32,085 bases of DNA, taken from Sphingomonadaceae bacterium. Lineage in GTDB: Bacteria > Pseudomonadota > Alphaproteobacteria > Sphingomonadales > Sphingomonadaceae. This document shows, piece after piece, positions 1-8,391 of this stretch. The first letter of the stretch is position 1. Every line of letters starts with the position of its first letter. The position numbers and the translations under genes are program-made. The stretch is from positions 1 to 32,085 of the forward strand of contig JACVCM010000030.1 in NCBI GenBank assembly GCA_016742125.1, in the 5' to 3' direction. Below the pieces are notes generated by a model. It ran no database searches, was not told the origin of the DNA, and saw nothing but the letters and a program-made list of their open reading frames with translations.

Positions 1-98
1 GTGGCTGCGGCATTCCTAACGAGGTAGCTCGTCGGAAGGGGTAGGCGGGAATAAGAGGAAGCCTCAGGCCCGCCCTGAACGTTCGGGGAGGGGGCTTT
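1..98. other. Unassigned left edge of the window
   Basis: No gene can be assigned here. On the + strand each frame stops early (bases 25-27, 17-19 and 42-44), so at most a few C-terminal codons of a gene lying outside the window could be present. The stretch is rich in structure: GGCGGG (44-49) pairs with CCCGCC (69-74) around an inner GAGG/CCTC hairpin with an AAG loop (55-65), and a terminator-like hairpin follows. This would suit the 3' end of a structured RNA gene or an operon tail, but I do not recognise the family. Confidence 0.4.
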
Positions 99-100
99 TT
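68..100 (+). terminator. Rho-independent terminator-like hairpin
   Basis: A GC-rich stem, GCC plus CCCTGA (68-78), a four-base ACGT loop, then TCGGGG plus GGGGC (83-95) with a small internal bulge, is followed directly by TTTTT (96-100). The orientation fits a rightward transcript entering from outside the window. The T-run also contains the stop codon of the leftward manC gene, so the hairpin lies immediately behind manC too, but no T-run follows it on that strand. It competes with the GGCGGG/CCCGCC pairing just upstream, since CCCGCC is used in both. Confidence 0.6.
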
Positions 101-1133
101 ATCCTTTTGCGAAGTCGCGCACTTTCTGGCTCGCGCCGCGGGGGAGAATCAGGACTTCCGAGCCGTTAGCCACCACGATCAGATTTTCAACGCCATGAAC
201 CGACACACGGATGCCATCGGCGTGGATCAAATTGCCGCTGGCTTCTGAAAGACGGACCGCTCCGATGGTCGTGTTGCCATGATGGTCTTTCGCACCGATT
301 TCGTGAAGCGAATCCCAGCTGCCCACGTCGGACCAACCCATGCTGACGGGGGCCACGGCAACACGATCTGCCTTTTCCATAACGGCATAATCGATGCTGT
401 CCGACGGGCATGCGGCGAAGCTTTCGGCGTGAGGGTGAATCTGGTTATCGAACCGCTCCGCTTCGGCCATCGCGGCCTGCGCGGCTGCAAGCATATCCGG
501 CGCATGCACCGCCAGGACGGCAAGATAGATATCGGCGCGAAACAGAAAGATACCTCCGTTCCAGACGTGGTCTCCGCCTGCAATCATCTCAGCGGCGCGC
601 GGCGCGTCAGGCTTTTCGACAAAACGGCTGACGGCATGGACGCCATCGCGCTGCAGATCGGCGAACTGTATGTAGCCATAGCCGGTTTCAGGGCCCGTGG
701 GAGTGATACCATAAGTTGCGAGCCAGCCCTCTTCGACCAATGGCAAAAGGGCAGCGGTTGCAGCAGCGAAGGCCGCCGGATTTGCGATGACATGGTCGCT
801 CGGCATCACCAGCATGGGTGACTTGGCATCAGCCAGCGCGAGTGCCGCCAGCGCAATGGCAGGCGCCGTGTTGCGCGCGCATGGCTCAAGCAGCAGCGTG
901 GCATCGTCCACTCCGATGTCGGCGAGTTGAGCTTCCACAAGTTCTGCATGTGCGGCGTTGGCGACAATCAGCGGCGGTGCGAACATCGACCGGTCCATGA
1001 CGCGGCGCACGGTAAGTTGGAACATAGTCTCGTCGGCAGTCAACGCTAGAAACTGCTTTGGCGTTTCTGGCGTCGAAAGCGGCCAAAGCCTTGTACCGCC
1101 GCCGCCCGATAATATCACTGGAGTAATAGGCAC
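99..1133 (-). CDS. manC: Mannose-1-phosphate guanylyltransferase (GDP-mannose pyrophosphorylase)
   Basis: Cytoplasmic nucleotidyltransferase that makes GDP-mannose from mannose-1-phosphate and GTP, a sugar donor for exopolysaccharide and LPS. The N-terminus carries the pyrophosphorylase signature GGGGTRLWPLS followed by PKQFL; FVEKP and WNGGIFLF, typical of the sugar-binding core, come later. At 344 residues it is the short form without the C-terminal phosphomannose isomerase domain. I place the start at a GTG (1131-1133) because AAGGAA precedes it at good spacing and the protein then begins directly at the nucleotide-binding strand; an in-frame ATG 17 codons upstream (1184) would add an unconserved-looking tail. 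It is divergent from the sugar transferase/Prs operon, fitting a supply role in that polysaccharide pathway. Confidence 0.9.
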   Translation of the reverse strand: MPITPVILSGGGGTRLWPLSTPETPKQFLALTADETMFQLTVRRVMDRSMFAPPLIVANAAHAELVEAQLADIGVDDATLLLEPCARNTAPAIALAALALADAKSPMLVMPSDHVIANPAAFAAATAALLPLVEEGWLATYGITPTGPETGYGYIQFADLQRDGVHAVSRFVEKPDAPRAAEMIAGGDHVWNGGIFLFRADIYLAVLAVHAPDMLAAAQAAMAEAERFDNQIHPHAESFAACPSDSIDYAVMEKADRVAVAPVSMGWSDVGSWDSLHEIGAKDHHGNTTIGAVRLSEASGNLIHADGIRVSVHGVENLIVVANGSEVLILPRGASQKVRDFAKG

Positions 1134-1236
1134 ATGGGTTCCTTGTTGGTATCGGGAAAGATGATGCGCATATCGCCCATGCACGCCGCCTGGTCAAATC
1201 CCCAAAAAAGCAATTTGTTCCATCACTTTACCAGCC

Positions 1237-1287
1237 AAGTGTAAAATTAAGCGACACTTTACCTTTGGGCGTTAAGAAATCCGACAC
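1237..1287 (+). promoter_or_regulatory. Two-copy box upstream of the sugar transferase/Prs operon
   Basis: The divergent gap between manC and the sugar transferase holds two related 18-bp elements in the same orientation, TGTAAAATTAAGCGACAC (1240-1257) and CGTTAAGAAATCCGACAC (1270-1287). They match at 11 of 18 positions, and their starts are exactly 30 bp apart, about three helical turns. The first is flanked by a perfect inverted repeat, AAGTGT (1237-1242) and ACACTT (1254-1259). A dimeric regulator binding one face of the helix is a natural reading; PrsR, encoded in this operon, is the obvious candidate by inference. No sigma-54 -24/-12 element of correct spacing was found beside it. Confidence 0.45.
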
Positions 1288-1305
1288 GATGGGCGAACAG
1301 ACGCA

Positions 1306-2694
1306 ATGATCAGGCTTTTCAAGCATTATATTCCATATGCGGTCCTGTTTCTCGCGATAATAGACTTTTGCCTGCTTGTTGCTGCTGCCGAAACGGCGTG
1401 GGTCATCCGCGCCAACCAGATCGGCATGCACGTCGACCATATCGGCAACCGCATGGGGCAGCTTTTTACCTTTGCAGCCTCGCTGCATGTGGCAGCTATG
1501 GCCGTCGGGGTCTATGGGCCTGATGCACTGCAGTCGCTTCGTTTTGCGATTGCGCGTTTACTGGTGGCGGTGTCGCTGGGAGTGATTTTCCAGTCGGTCA
1601 TGGCCTTTGTCTTGCCCGGCATGACCCTCTGGCGATCCAATTCGCTTTACGCGATGGTGCTGGCGTTCATTTTTCTCGCTGCAAGCCGGGCCATTTTGGG
1701 CAGTCTGGTAGGCGGGGAGAGTTTCAAGCGGCGCCTTCTTGTGCTTGGCGCAGGGCGAAGGGCGCAGCGAATCAAAAATCTGGAAGCAGCCGCAGGGTCG
1801 GGTTTTCTTGTCGTTGGCTATATCGCAATGGACGAAAACAAACGGGTCATCCCCGAAGCAATCAACCGCAGCGCGATCTACAACCTGGCCGACTATGTGG
1901 TCAAACTGGGCGCAAGCGAGGTCGTGCTTGCGCTTGAGGAAAGGCGCAACGCGCTACCTCTCGACGATCTGTTGCGGATCAAGACGACCGGTGTGCATGT
2001 CAATGACATATCGACCTTCCTTGAACGCGAAACAGGGCGGGTAGATTTGGATAGCGTCAACCCAAGTTGGCTGATTTTCTCCGACGGTTTTTCGTCGGGC
2101 CGCAGGCTGTCCGGGATCGCGAAGCGGTTGTTCGACGTCGTGGCGAGTTCGGCACTTTTGTTCCTGACCGCGCCCATCATCTTCCTGTTCGCGCTGCTTG
2201 TGAAGCTGGAAAGCAAGGGACCGGCTTTTTACCGGCAGGTGCGCGTCGGCTTGTTTGGCGTGCCTTACAAGGTGTTGAAATTGCGTTCGATGCGTAGCGA
2301 CGCGGAAGCCGAGGGCAAGGCGCTTTGGGCCGAAAGAAATGACTCGAGGATAACCCGGGTTGGCCGTTTTATCCGCAAGGTCCGGATCGACGAGTTACCG
2401 CAAACCTGGAATGTGCTCAAAGGCGAGATGAGTTTTGTAGGTCCGCGCCCGGAACGGCCCGAGTTTGTCGCCGATCTCGAACAGCAGCTTTCCTATTATG
2501 CGGAGCGACATATGGTCAAACCCGGCATTACTGGCTGGGCACAGATCAACTACCCCTATGGCGCATCGATCGACGATGCGCGGCACAAGCTCGAATATGA
2601 CTTATATTATGCCAAAAATTACACACCTTTTCTCGACCTGCTGATCCTGTTGCAAACGATCCGCGTTGTCCTTTGGCCGGAGGGCGCACGTTGA
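1306..2694 (+). CDS. Polyprenyl-phosphate sugar transferase, PEP-CTERM-associated EpsB2 type
   Basis: Integral membrane enzyme that starts a polysaccharide repeat unit by moving a sugar-1-phosphate onto undecaprenyl phosphate. The N-terminal half (about residues 1-140) has several hydrophobic segments; a Rossmann-like region follows (LLVLGAG near 147), then another membrane segment. The bacterial sugar transferase domain starts near KRLFDV (273) and carries YRQVRVG, KLRSM, DELPQ, GPRPE, KPGITGWAQ and LEYDLYYAKN. The 462-residue length and full architecture match the family described with PEP-CTERM/exosortase systems (TIGR03013 from memory). The ATG at 1306 has only a weak ribosome site. Its TGA overlaps the ATG of prsK by one base, so the two genes should be co-translated. 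The sugar transferred cannot be read from the sequence. Confidence 0.88.
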   Translation: MIRLFKHYIPYAVLFLAIIDFCLLVAAAETAWVIRANQIGMHVDHIGNRMGQLFTFAASLHVAAMAVGVYGPDALQSLRFAIARLLVAVSLGVIFQSVMAFVLPGMTLWRSNSLYAMVLAFIFLAASRAILGSLVGGESFKRRLLVLGAGRRAQRIKNLEAAAGSGFLVVGYIAMDENKRVIPEAINRSAIYNLADYVVKLGASEVVLALEERRNALPLDDLLRIKTTGVHVNDISTFLERETGRVDLDSVNPSWLIFSDGFSSGRRLSGIAKRLFDVVASSALLFLTAPIIFLFALLVKLESKGPAFYRQVRVGLFGVPYKVLKLRSMRSDAEAEGKALWAERNDSRITRVGRFIRKVRIDELPQTWNVLKGEMSFVGPRPERPEFVADLEQQLSYYAERHMVKPGITGWAQINYPYGASIDDARHKLEYDLYYAKNYTPFLDLLILLQTIRVVLWPEGAR

Positions 2695-4787
2695 TGGAGA
2701 CGGTGCTTCCATTCCTCAGCTTCTGGGGTCATGCGGCGGTTGGCTTTGCCTATGCGGCGCTGGCGATCTGGCTGCTGCATAAATATGGCACGCGTAACCG
2801 GCAGCAGGCGATCCTTATATTTGCGATGGCCGTGACGGCGACATGGGGGATCGCAGCAACTTATGCCGGTCCAATCAGCCTTGCATCCTATTGCACCGAG
2901 ACTGCGCGTAACTTCGCATGGCTCAGCTTCATGTTCTTCCTGCTGCGAAGCGGCGAGGGGCGGCAACAGCCGCGCACGATCAACATGATCTACATCGCAC
3001 TACTCCTCGTGCTGATCTTCCAGTTGGCTACCGATGCGATTGTAACCGCGTTGGCACCTGTCGGCGTGGAGGGTTATATTATGACCCAGTCGGCAATGAC
3101 GCTTCGCATGATTTTCGCCGTGGGTGCGCTGGTGCTGGTGCACAATCTCTACACCGTATCCGCCCCCGAAGCACGCTGGGGCATCAGCCTGCCGATGGCC
3201 GCGCTGGCCGCGATGTGGACCTATGATCTCAACCAATATACGATCAGCTATCTGACCGACGCGCCTTCCATGGAGCTGGTCGCTACGCGCGGTTTTGCCG
3301 CCGCCGTGCTCGCTCCGGTTTTCGTGATGGGTGCAAAGCGGAACAGCAACTGGCGGCTGCGCCTGTCTCGTTCGGTCGCGTTCCAGTCTGTCTCGCTGGT
3401 GGCCATCGGTATCTATCTGCTCGCCATGGTGTTGCTGGCGACGGCGCTCGAGCTGGTCGGCGGTACCTATGTCCGACTTGCGCAGATTACCGTGATTTTC
3501 GGCATGTCGCTTGCAGCTCTGCTGATAATGCCGTCGGGCCGGTTCAAAAGCTGGCTGAATGTTGTCATCGCCAAGAATTTTTTCCAGCACCGTTATGATT
3601 ATCGTTCGGAATGGATGCGCTTTGCAGACACGATCGGCTTCCCGTCAAAAGAGGCAGCACCTTTTTACGAGAGGGTAGTCAAGTCGCTGGCCGACATTTT
3701 TGAAAGCCCTGCCGGGCTTTTGCTGGTTCCCGACGAGGAGGGGCGGCTTACGCTGCAGGCGCGCTGGAACTGGAGCACGGCCGACGTTCCAGCCAATTGT
3801 GTGACATCGATGACGATGCCGTTTTTTGAATCGACCGGTCATATCGTATCGATGGATGAGGTGCGTGCGGGGACGGATGAGCGTGTGGATGCCCGCGCGG
3901 TGCCGCAATGGCTGTATGACGAAGCGCAGGCCTGGGCGATCGTGCCTTTGGTGCATTTCGGCAAGCTGGCAGGGCTCGCCATATTGGCGCGGCCGCGGAT
4001 GCCGCGTGCGCTCGACTGGGAAGATCTCGACATGTTGCGCGTTGTCGGACGGCAGCTGGCGAGCTACCTCGCCGAAGCCGCGAGCCAGCAGGCGCTCGCC
4101 GAAAGCCAGCAGTTTGAACAGTTCAACCGCCGTTTTGCATTCGTGGTGCATGACATCAAAAATCTTGTCAGCCAACTCAGCATCCTGGCGCGCAATGCCG
4201 AACGGCATGCAGAAAAACCCGAATTCCGGGCGGACATGATCGATACCCTGCGCTCGTCGGTGGACAAGATGAACGAACTGCTGGCGCGGCTGTCGCAGCA
4301 TAACAAGTCGCGCCATGCGCAACCCGTTGCGGTGGATATCGGGGCAGCAGTGATGAAGGCCGTGCATGAGAAGCGCCTGATTTATCCGATAGATGCGCAG
4401 CTATCGGCGGGGCTGTTCGCCATTGCCGATCCGGCCCGGGTGGAGACGATTATCGGTCACCTTGTGCAGAATGCCATCGAGGCGACCCCTGATGGTTCAC
4501 CCGTGCGGATAAGCTGCCGCCCTCAAGGCACCGACGTGGCCGTCAAGATTGCAGATAACGGTGTCGGGATGACCGAAAGCTTTATCTCGAACCATTTGTT
4601 CAAACCGTTCGAATCCACCAAAGATGGCGGCTTTGGAATCGGCGCTTATGAAGCCCGCGCGCTGGCCATGTCGATGGGCGGGCAGCTGCGCGTCGAAAGC
4701 CGCGTGGGCAAAGGCACAACCTTCACCCTTTTACTGCCGGGCGCGCATGAGGGCAGCAAGGACAAGAGTCTGGAAGAGGCAGCATGA
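2694..4787 (+). CDS. prsK: PEP-CTERM system sensor histidine kinase PrsK
   Basis: Membrane histidine kinase paired with the PrsR regulator downstream. Many hydrophobic segments fill the first ~290 residues, a GAF-like domain spans about 305-455, and the kinase core follows. Phospho-acceptor His486 lies in FVVHDIKNLVSQ; the ATPase domain has the N-box Asn593 (HLVQNAIEA), Asp621 in ADNGVGM and the glycine-rich GGFGIG loop. The layout and 697-residue length fit the PrsK family (TIGR02916 from memory), known from exosortase/PEP-CTERM bacteria. The ATG at 2694 is preferred over an upstream TTG (2673) because GGAGGG sits about 10 bases before it and it couples to the sugar transferase stop. It overlaps prsR by four bases (ATGA). 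The signal it senses is unknown. Confidence 0.9.
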   Translation: METVLPFLSFWGHAAVGFAYAALAIWLLHKYGTRNRQQAILIFAMAVTATWGIAATYAGPISLASYCTETARNFAWLSFMFFLLRSGEGRQQPRTINMIYIALLLVLIFQLATDAIVTALAPVGVEGYIMTQSAMTLRMIFAVGALVLVHNLYTVSAPEARWGISLPMAALAAMWTYDLNQYTISYLTDAPSMELVATRGFAAAVLAPVFVMGAKRNSNWRLRLSRSVAFQSVSLVAIGIYLLAMVLLATALELVGGTYVRLAQITVIFGMSLAALLIMPSGRFKSWLNVVIAKNFFQHRYDYRSEWMRFADTIGFPSKEAAPFYERVVKSLADIFESPAGLLLVPDEEGRLTLQARWNWSTADVPANCVTSMTMPFFESTGHIVSMDEVRAGTDERVDARAVPQWLYDEAQAWAIVPLVHFGKLAGLAILARPRMPRALDWEDLDMLRVVGRQLASYLAEAASQQALAESQQFEQFNRRFAFVVHDIKNLVSQLSILARNAERHAEKPEFRADMIDTLRSSVDKMNELLARLSQHNKSRHAQPVAVDIGAAVMKAVHEKRLIYPIDAQLSAGLFAIADPARVETIIGHLVQNAIEATPDGSPVRISCRPQGTDVAVKIADNGVGMTESFISNHLFKPFESTKDGGFGIGAYEARALAMSMGGQLRVESRVGKGTTFTLLLPGAHEGSKDKSLEEAA

Positions 4788-6151
4788 GCATGACCGGGAC
4801 AAGGCAGAAATTGCTGATCGTCGAGGACGATCTGGGCCTGCAGAAGCAGTTGAAATGGTCCTATGAGGACTTCGAGGTGCATTGTGCGGCAAACCGCGAC
4901 GAGGCGATGGCGCTGCTGCGGTCCGAAGAACCCGATGTGGTAACGCTGGACCTTGGATTGCCGCCCGATCCCGATGGCGTGACCGAAGGCTTTGCCGTGC
5001 TCGACGAGATGCTGAAACTGAAGCCCGATACCAAGATCATCGTTGCGTCGGGACATGGTGCGCGCGAGAGCGCGTTGCGAGCGATTTCCGCCGGTGCGTG
5101 GGATTTCTATCAGAAGCCGGTCGACATTGACGAGCTTCACCTGATCGTGAAGCGAGCCTTTCACGTTCGCCAGCTCGAACTTCAGAATGCGCAGTTGCAG
5201 CAACCGGACGCCGATGGCGAATTGCTGTTGGGTACGATCATTAGCGGTTCTCCCGAAATGGTGAAGGTGGCGCGCACGATTGAGCGCGTCGCGCCTAACG
5301 ATGTTTCGGTGATGCTGCTCGGCGCAAGTGGGACTGGCAAGGAATTGCTGGCGCGAGGTTTGCACAATGCAAGCAACCGCGCCGACAAGCCTTTTGTCGC
5401 CATCAACTGCGGCGCGATCCCCGAGAACCTGCTTGAATCCGAGTTGTTCGGGCATGAAAAGGGGGCTTTTACGGGGGCTGTCAAAACCACCGAAGGCAAG
5501 ATCGAGATCGCCAACGGCGGCACGCTGTTTCTGGATGAAGTTGGCGACATTCCGTTGTCGCTACAGGTGAAGCTGCTCCGCTTTCTGCAGGAGCGGACGA
5601 TCGAGCGGATCGGCGGACGCAAGGCGATCCCCGTCGATGTCCGCGTCGTGTGTGCAACGCACCGCAACCTGAACCAGATGATCGCGGCCCAGGAATTTCG
5701 AGACGATCTTTATTACCGGCTTGCCGAGGTGACGGTAAATATACCCGCGCTGATCGAGCGTACAGGTGACGCGGTCCTGCTCGCCAAATATTTTGTTGCA
5801 CGTTTCGCACGGGAGATGAACCCTTCGATCAAGGGCATGTCCACCAGCGCATTGACCGCGATCGACCAGTGGAAATGGCCAGGCAACGTCCGTGAACTGG
5901 AAAACCGCATCAAGCGCGCCGTCATCATGGCCGACGGCAAGTTTGTCACGGCCGAAGATCTAGACTTTGGCGACGAGGATGACGACGATCTCCTTCTAAA
6001 CCTGAAAGCTGCGCGAGAGGCGGCGGATCGCAAGGCCATAAAACGGGCCATAGCGCGCACCGAGGGCAATATTTCAGGTGCCGCGAAACTGCTCGGTATC
6101 AGCCGCCCGACGCTTTATGATTTGCTCAAGCAATATGATTTGCAGGCCTGA
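4784..6151 (+). CDS. prsR: PEP-CTERM system sigma-54 response regulator PrsR
   Basis: Cytoplasmic NtrC-class activator, probably phosphorylated by PrsK. The receiver domain has acidic residues Glu14-Asp15-Asp16, phospho-acceptor Asp56 (TLDLGLP) and the late lysine in YQKPVD. The AAA+ domain has Walker A GASGTGKE (180-187), an intact sigma-54 contact loop GAFTGA (227-232) and a Walker B-type FLDEVGD. A Fis-type helix-turn-helix ends the 455-residue protein (SGAAKLLGISRPTLYDLL). Start at the ATG of an ATGA overlap with prsK, with GAGG upstream. In the described systems PrsR drives exopolysaccharide and PEP-CTERM genes with RpoN; here the paired boxes at 1237-1287 are a candidate target by inference. 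An acidic run (GDEDDDD) links the AAA+ and DNA-binding domains. Confidence 0.92.
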   Translation: MSMTGTRQKLLIVEDDLGLQKQLKWSYEDFEVHCAANRDEAMALLRSEEPDVVTLDLGLPPDPDGVTEGFAVLDEMLKLKPDTKIIVASGHGARESALRAISAGAWDFYQKPVDIDELHLIVKRAFHVRQLELQNAQLQQPDADGELLLGTIISGSPEMVKVARTIERVAPNDVSVMLLGASGTGKELLARGLHNASNRADKPFVAINCGAIPENLLESELFGHEKGAFTGAVKTTEGKIEIANGGTLFLDEVGDIPLSLQVKLLRFLQERTIERIGGRKAIPVDVRVVCATHRNLNQMIAAQEFRDDLYYRLAEVTVNIPALIERTGDAVLLAKYFVARFAREMNPSIKGMSTSALTAIDQWKWPGNVRELENRIKRAVIMADGKFVTAEDLDFGDEDDDDLLLNLKAAREAADRKAIKRAIARTEGNISGAAKLLGISRPTLYDLLKQYDLQA

Positions 6152-6165
6152 CCGGGGCTGATCCG

Positions 6166-8058
6166 GTGAAAAAACGTCTCGGCCTCTCTCTACTTGCTAC
6201 GCTGTCCGTGGCGACGGGGACCGCGCTGGTATCGCGTGCGCAGAACGGCGATGCCGATCTGGAGCAGGTGCAGCAATATATGAAAGTCGGCGATCTGCGT
6301 GCCGCTCGAGTTGCGCTGCTGAATGCTGCCAAGGCAAATCCGAAATCGGGCGATGTGCAGGTCGAACTCGCCGAAGTTTCGCTCGAACTGTTCGATGCGC
6401 CCGCCGCCCAGGCCGCGCTTGAGCGCGCGGTTGCCTTGGGCGTATCCGAACGGGAAATTGCGCACTTGCTGGCGCATTCGCTCTGGATGCAGGGCGAACT
6501 TGTCGAGGCGGAGAGCCGGCTGCTGGAAACAAGGGTATCCGATCGCCACCGTGGCTATGCGCTGCGCATTCTTGCACGCGTGCAAATGGACAAGGGCGAC
6601 CTTGACGCTGCGCAGGCCAGTTTTGACGAAGCCTTGCGACTTGCACCGGAGGACAGCCTGATCTGGACCGATCTCGCGCGCCTGCGTTTCGTGCTTGCGG
6701 ATCAGAAAGGCGCTATCGAGGCGGTAGATCATGCACTGAAGCTAAACGCGAATAACGTCCGGGCTATCGAGTTTCGAGGGCGTCTGATGCGCTCACAATT
6801 CGGCGTGGTGGCAGCCTTGCCCTGGTTTGAGCGGGGGCTGCAGATACGCGCAACAGACATTCCGTTGCTCGAAGAATATGGCCTGACGCTGGGCGAGGCT
6901 GGGCGCTATCGTGACATGCTGGCGCAGGCGCGCAAGATCATCACGCTCGACCGCAACAATCCCAAGGCTTATTATATGCAGGCAGTGCTCGCCGCGCGGG
7001 CAGGGAATTATGCGCTTGCCAAGCGGATACTGCCCCGCGCAGGCAGCGATTTCCTCGAGCTGCCTGCACCGATGCTGCTCGACGGTATTTGCGAATATGA
7101 GCTTGGCAATTACAATCGCGCAGTCGACCGGTTCCAGCAATTGCTGGCTATACAGCCACGTAATCGCCGGGTGAGGACCTTGCTCGCGCAGGCCATGTAT
7201 CGCGCGGGCGATCCGCTCGACGCACTCGATACCATCCGGGAAATCGCGTCACGCGGCGATGCCGACAGCTACAGCCTGACGGTGACAGCACGTTCATTCG
7301 CGGCCAGCGGCCAAACAGCCCGCGCGACGCCACCCTTGGATGATGCTGCGATGGCCGCATTCCGACCGGCTCTTGCCCTGCCGGAACCGGTTTCGCTGGT
7401 GGGTGCAGCCGATGCTGCGCGCCGAACGCCCGACGATGCCCGTGCCGTATTGCCCTATATAAGACTACTGCTTGCTGCGGGTGACAGCAATGCAGCTCTG
7501 GCAGAGGCGGTGCGCCTGCAAAAGGCCAATGGCGGGGTAGCCGAAGCGCATTTGCTGGTCGGCGACATCGAAATGGAACGCGCGAATATTCCAGACGCGC
7601 TCGCCGCATTTCAAGCAGCGCGGCAAATCCGTTTCACCGAACCCGTCATGCTGCGGCTGGTCGATGCCATGTCGCGCGCCGGGAACGAAGCCGGCGCAGA
7701 TGAAGCGTTGAACGCCTATCTCGCTTACAACCCCGCCAGTCCGACAGCACTGCGGCTAGCGGGCTTTCGCGCGCTGGACGCACAGCGATGGCAGGACGCA
7801 GTCATACTTCTCGAGCGGGTGCGGGCAAAGCTGGGCAACAATGACAGCATCCTGCTTGCCAATCTGGCACGCGCGCGAGCGGGATTGGGTCAACATGAAG
7901 CAGCCGCTCGCGATGCCGCGCTGGCCTATCGTGTTGCGCCCATGAATGTCATGGTCGTTAGGGTGTATGCGGACGTGCTGAAAAAGTTGCGCAAAAGGCC
8001 CAAGGCAGCACGCGAAATGGCGGCCAAAGCCGCGGCCATGTCAGTTCAACGCCAGTAA
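6166..8058 (+). CDS. prsT: PrsT-like TPR-repeat periplasmic protein
   Basis: Exported tetratricopeptide-repeat protein, fourth gene of the operon, 14 bases after prsR. The N-terminus is a plain Sec signal (MKKR, a hydrophobic core, then a likely cut after SRA). Repeated TPR-like helix pairs run through nearly all of its 630 residues, for example around 60-230 and 260-350, with degenerate ones near the C-terminus. The PEP-CTERM family PrsT is described as a lipoprotein of about 900 residues (from memory); this copy is clearly shorter and has no lipobox cysteine, so it is probably soluble in the periplasm. Start is a GTG with a poor ribosome site, suggesting coupling to prsR. The 3' end overlaps the convergent GntR gene by 18 bases. 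The name rests on context plus repeats and is less certain than for prsK and prsR. Confidence 0.75.
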   Translation: MKKRLGLSLLATLSVATGTALVSRAQNGDADLEQVQQYMKVGDLRAARVALLNAAKANPKSGDVQVELAEVSLELFDAPAAQAALERAVALGVSEREIAHLLAHSLWMQGELVEAESRLLETRVSDRHRGYALRILARVQMDKGDLDAAQASFDEALRLAPEDSLIWTDLARLRFVLADQKGAIEAVDHALKLNANNVRAIEFRGRLMRSQFGVVAALPWFERGLQIRATDIPLLEEYGLTLGEAGRYRDMLAQARKIITLDRNNPKAYYMQAVLAARAGNYALAKRILPRAGSDFLELPAPMLLDGICEYELGNYNRAVDRFQQLLAIQPRNRRVRTLLAQAMYRAGDPLDALDTIREIASRGDADSYSLTVTARSFAASGQTARATPPLDDAAMAAFRPALALPEPVSLVGAADAARRTPDDARAVLPYIRLLLAAGDSNAALAEAVRLQKANGGVAEAHLLVGDIEMERANIPDALAAFQAARQIRFTEPVMLRLVDAMSRAGNEAGADEALNAYLAYNPASPTALRLAGFRALDAQRWQDAVILLERVRAKLGNNDSILLANLARARAGLGQHEAAARDAALAYRVAPMNVMVVRVYADVLKKLRKRPKAAREMAAKAAAMSVQRQ

Positions 8059-8385
8059 CTCAGCCGGGTCGATGCCAGCGCGCTGCATCTGCGCCCTGAC
8101 GTCGGGCCATACATTTTTGACGAAATGCTCGCGCTCGGACCCGCGAAGTTTCGCGACCGCTCCGCGCGCAACGAACAGGCCAACGCCGCGTTTGACATCG
8201 ACCAGGCCGCTGTCCTGAAACAGTTGATAGGCCTTAGCGACAGTCAGAGGATTTGCACCCTGATCTGCGGCAAAGGCGCGGACGGAGGGAAGCATGTCGC
8301 CTTCCTTGTAATCGCCGTCGAGAATAGCGGCGGCGATTACATCGCGCAGTTTCAAATAAACCGGTTTTGCGTCATTCTTCATCAT
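8041..8385 (-). CDS. YtrA-type GntR family transcriptional regulator
   Basis: Small DNA-binding protein of about 115 residues. The winged helix typical of GntR proteins occupies the first ~75 residues (KLRDVIAAAILDG, LPSVRAFAADQGANPLTVAK, GLVDVKRGVGLFV), followed by a short two-helix dimerisation tail as in the YtrA subfamily, with no effector domain. Two adjacent ATGs (8385 and 8382) are possible starts; AAGG is best spaced for 8382. An ATG at 8400 lies inside a likely operator and is less plausible. The 3' end overlaps the convergent prsT by 18 bases. It lies 65 bases behind the nitroreductase gene on the same strand and might be co-transcribed with it. YtrA-type regulators often repress neighbouring ABC transporters, but none is present here. 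Confidence 0.82.
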   Translation of the reverse strand: MMKNDAKPVYLKLRDVIAAAILDGDYKEGDMLPSVRAFAADQGANPLTVAKAYQLFQDSGLVDVKRGVGLFVARGAVAKLRGSEREHFVKNVWPDVRAQMQRAGIDPAELLALN

Positions 8386-8391
8386 GGGCCT

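Noticed and set aside
1210..1221. Sigma-54-like TGGAAC...TTGC element on the - strand before manC
   Set aside because: Only 8 bases separate the GG and GC pairs; sigma-54 promoters need 10.
1289..1309. Six-codon open frame (MGEQTQ) overlapping the sugar transferase start, as a leader peptide
   Set aside because: It has no ribosome site and no regulatory codon pattern; the overlap is probably chance.
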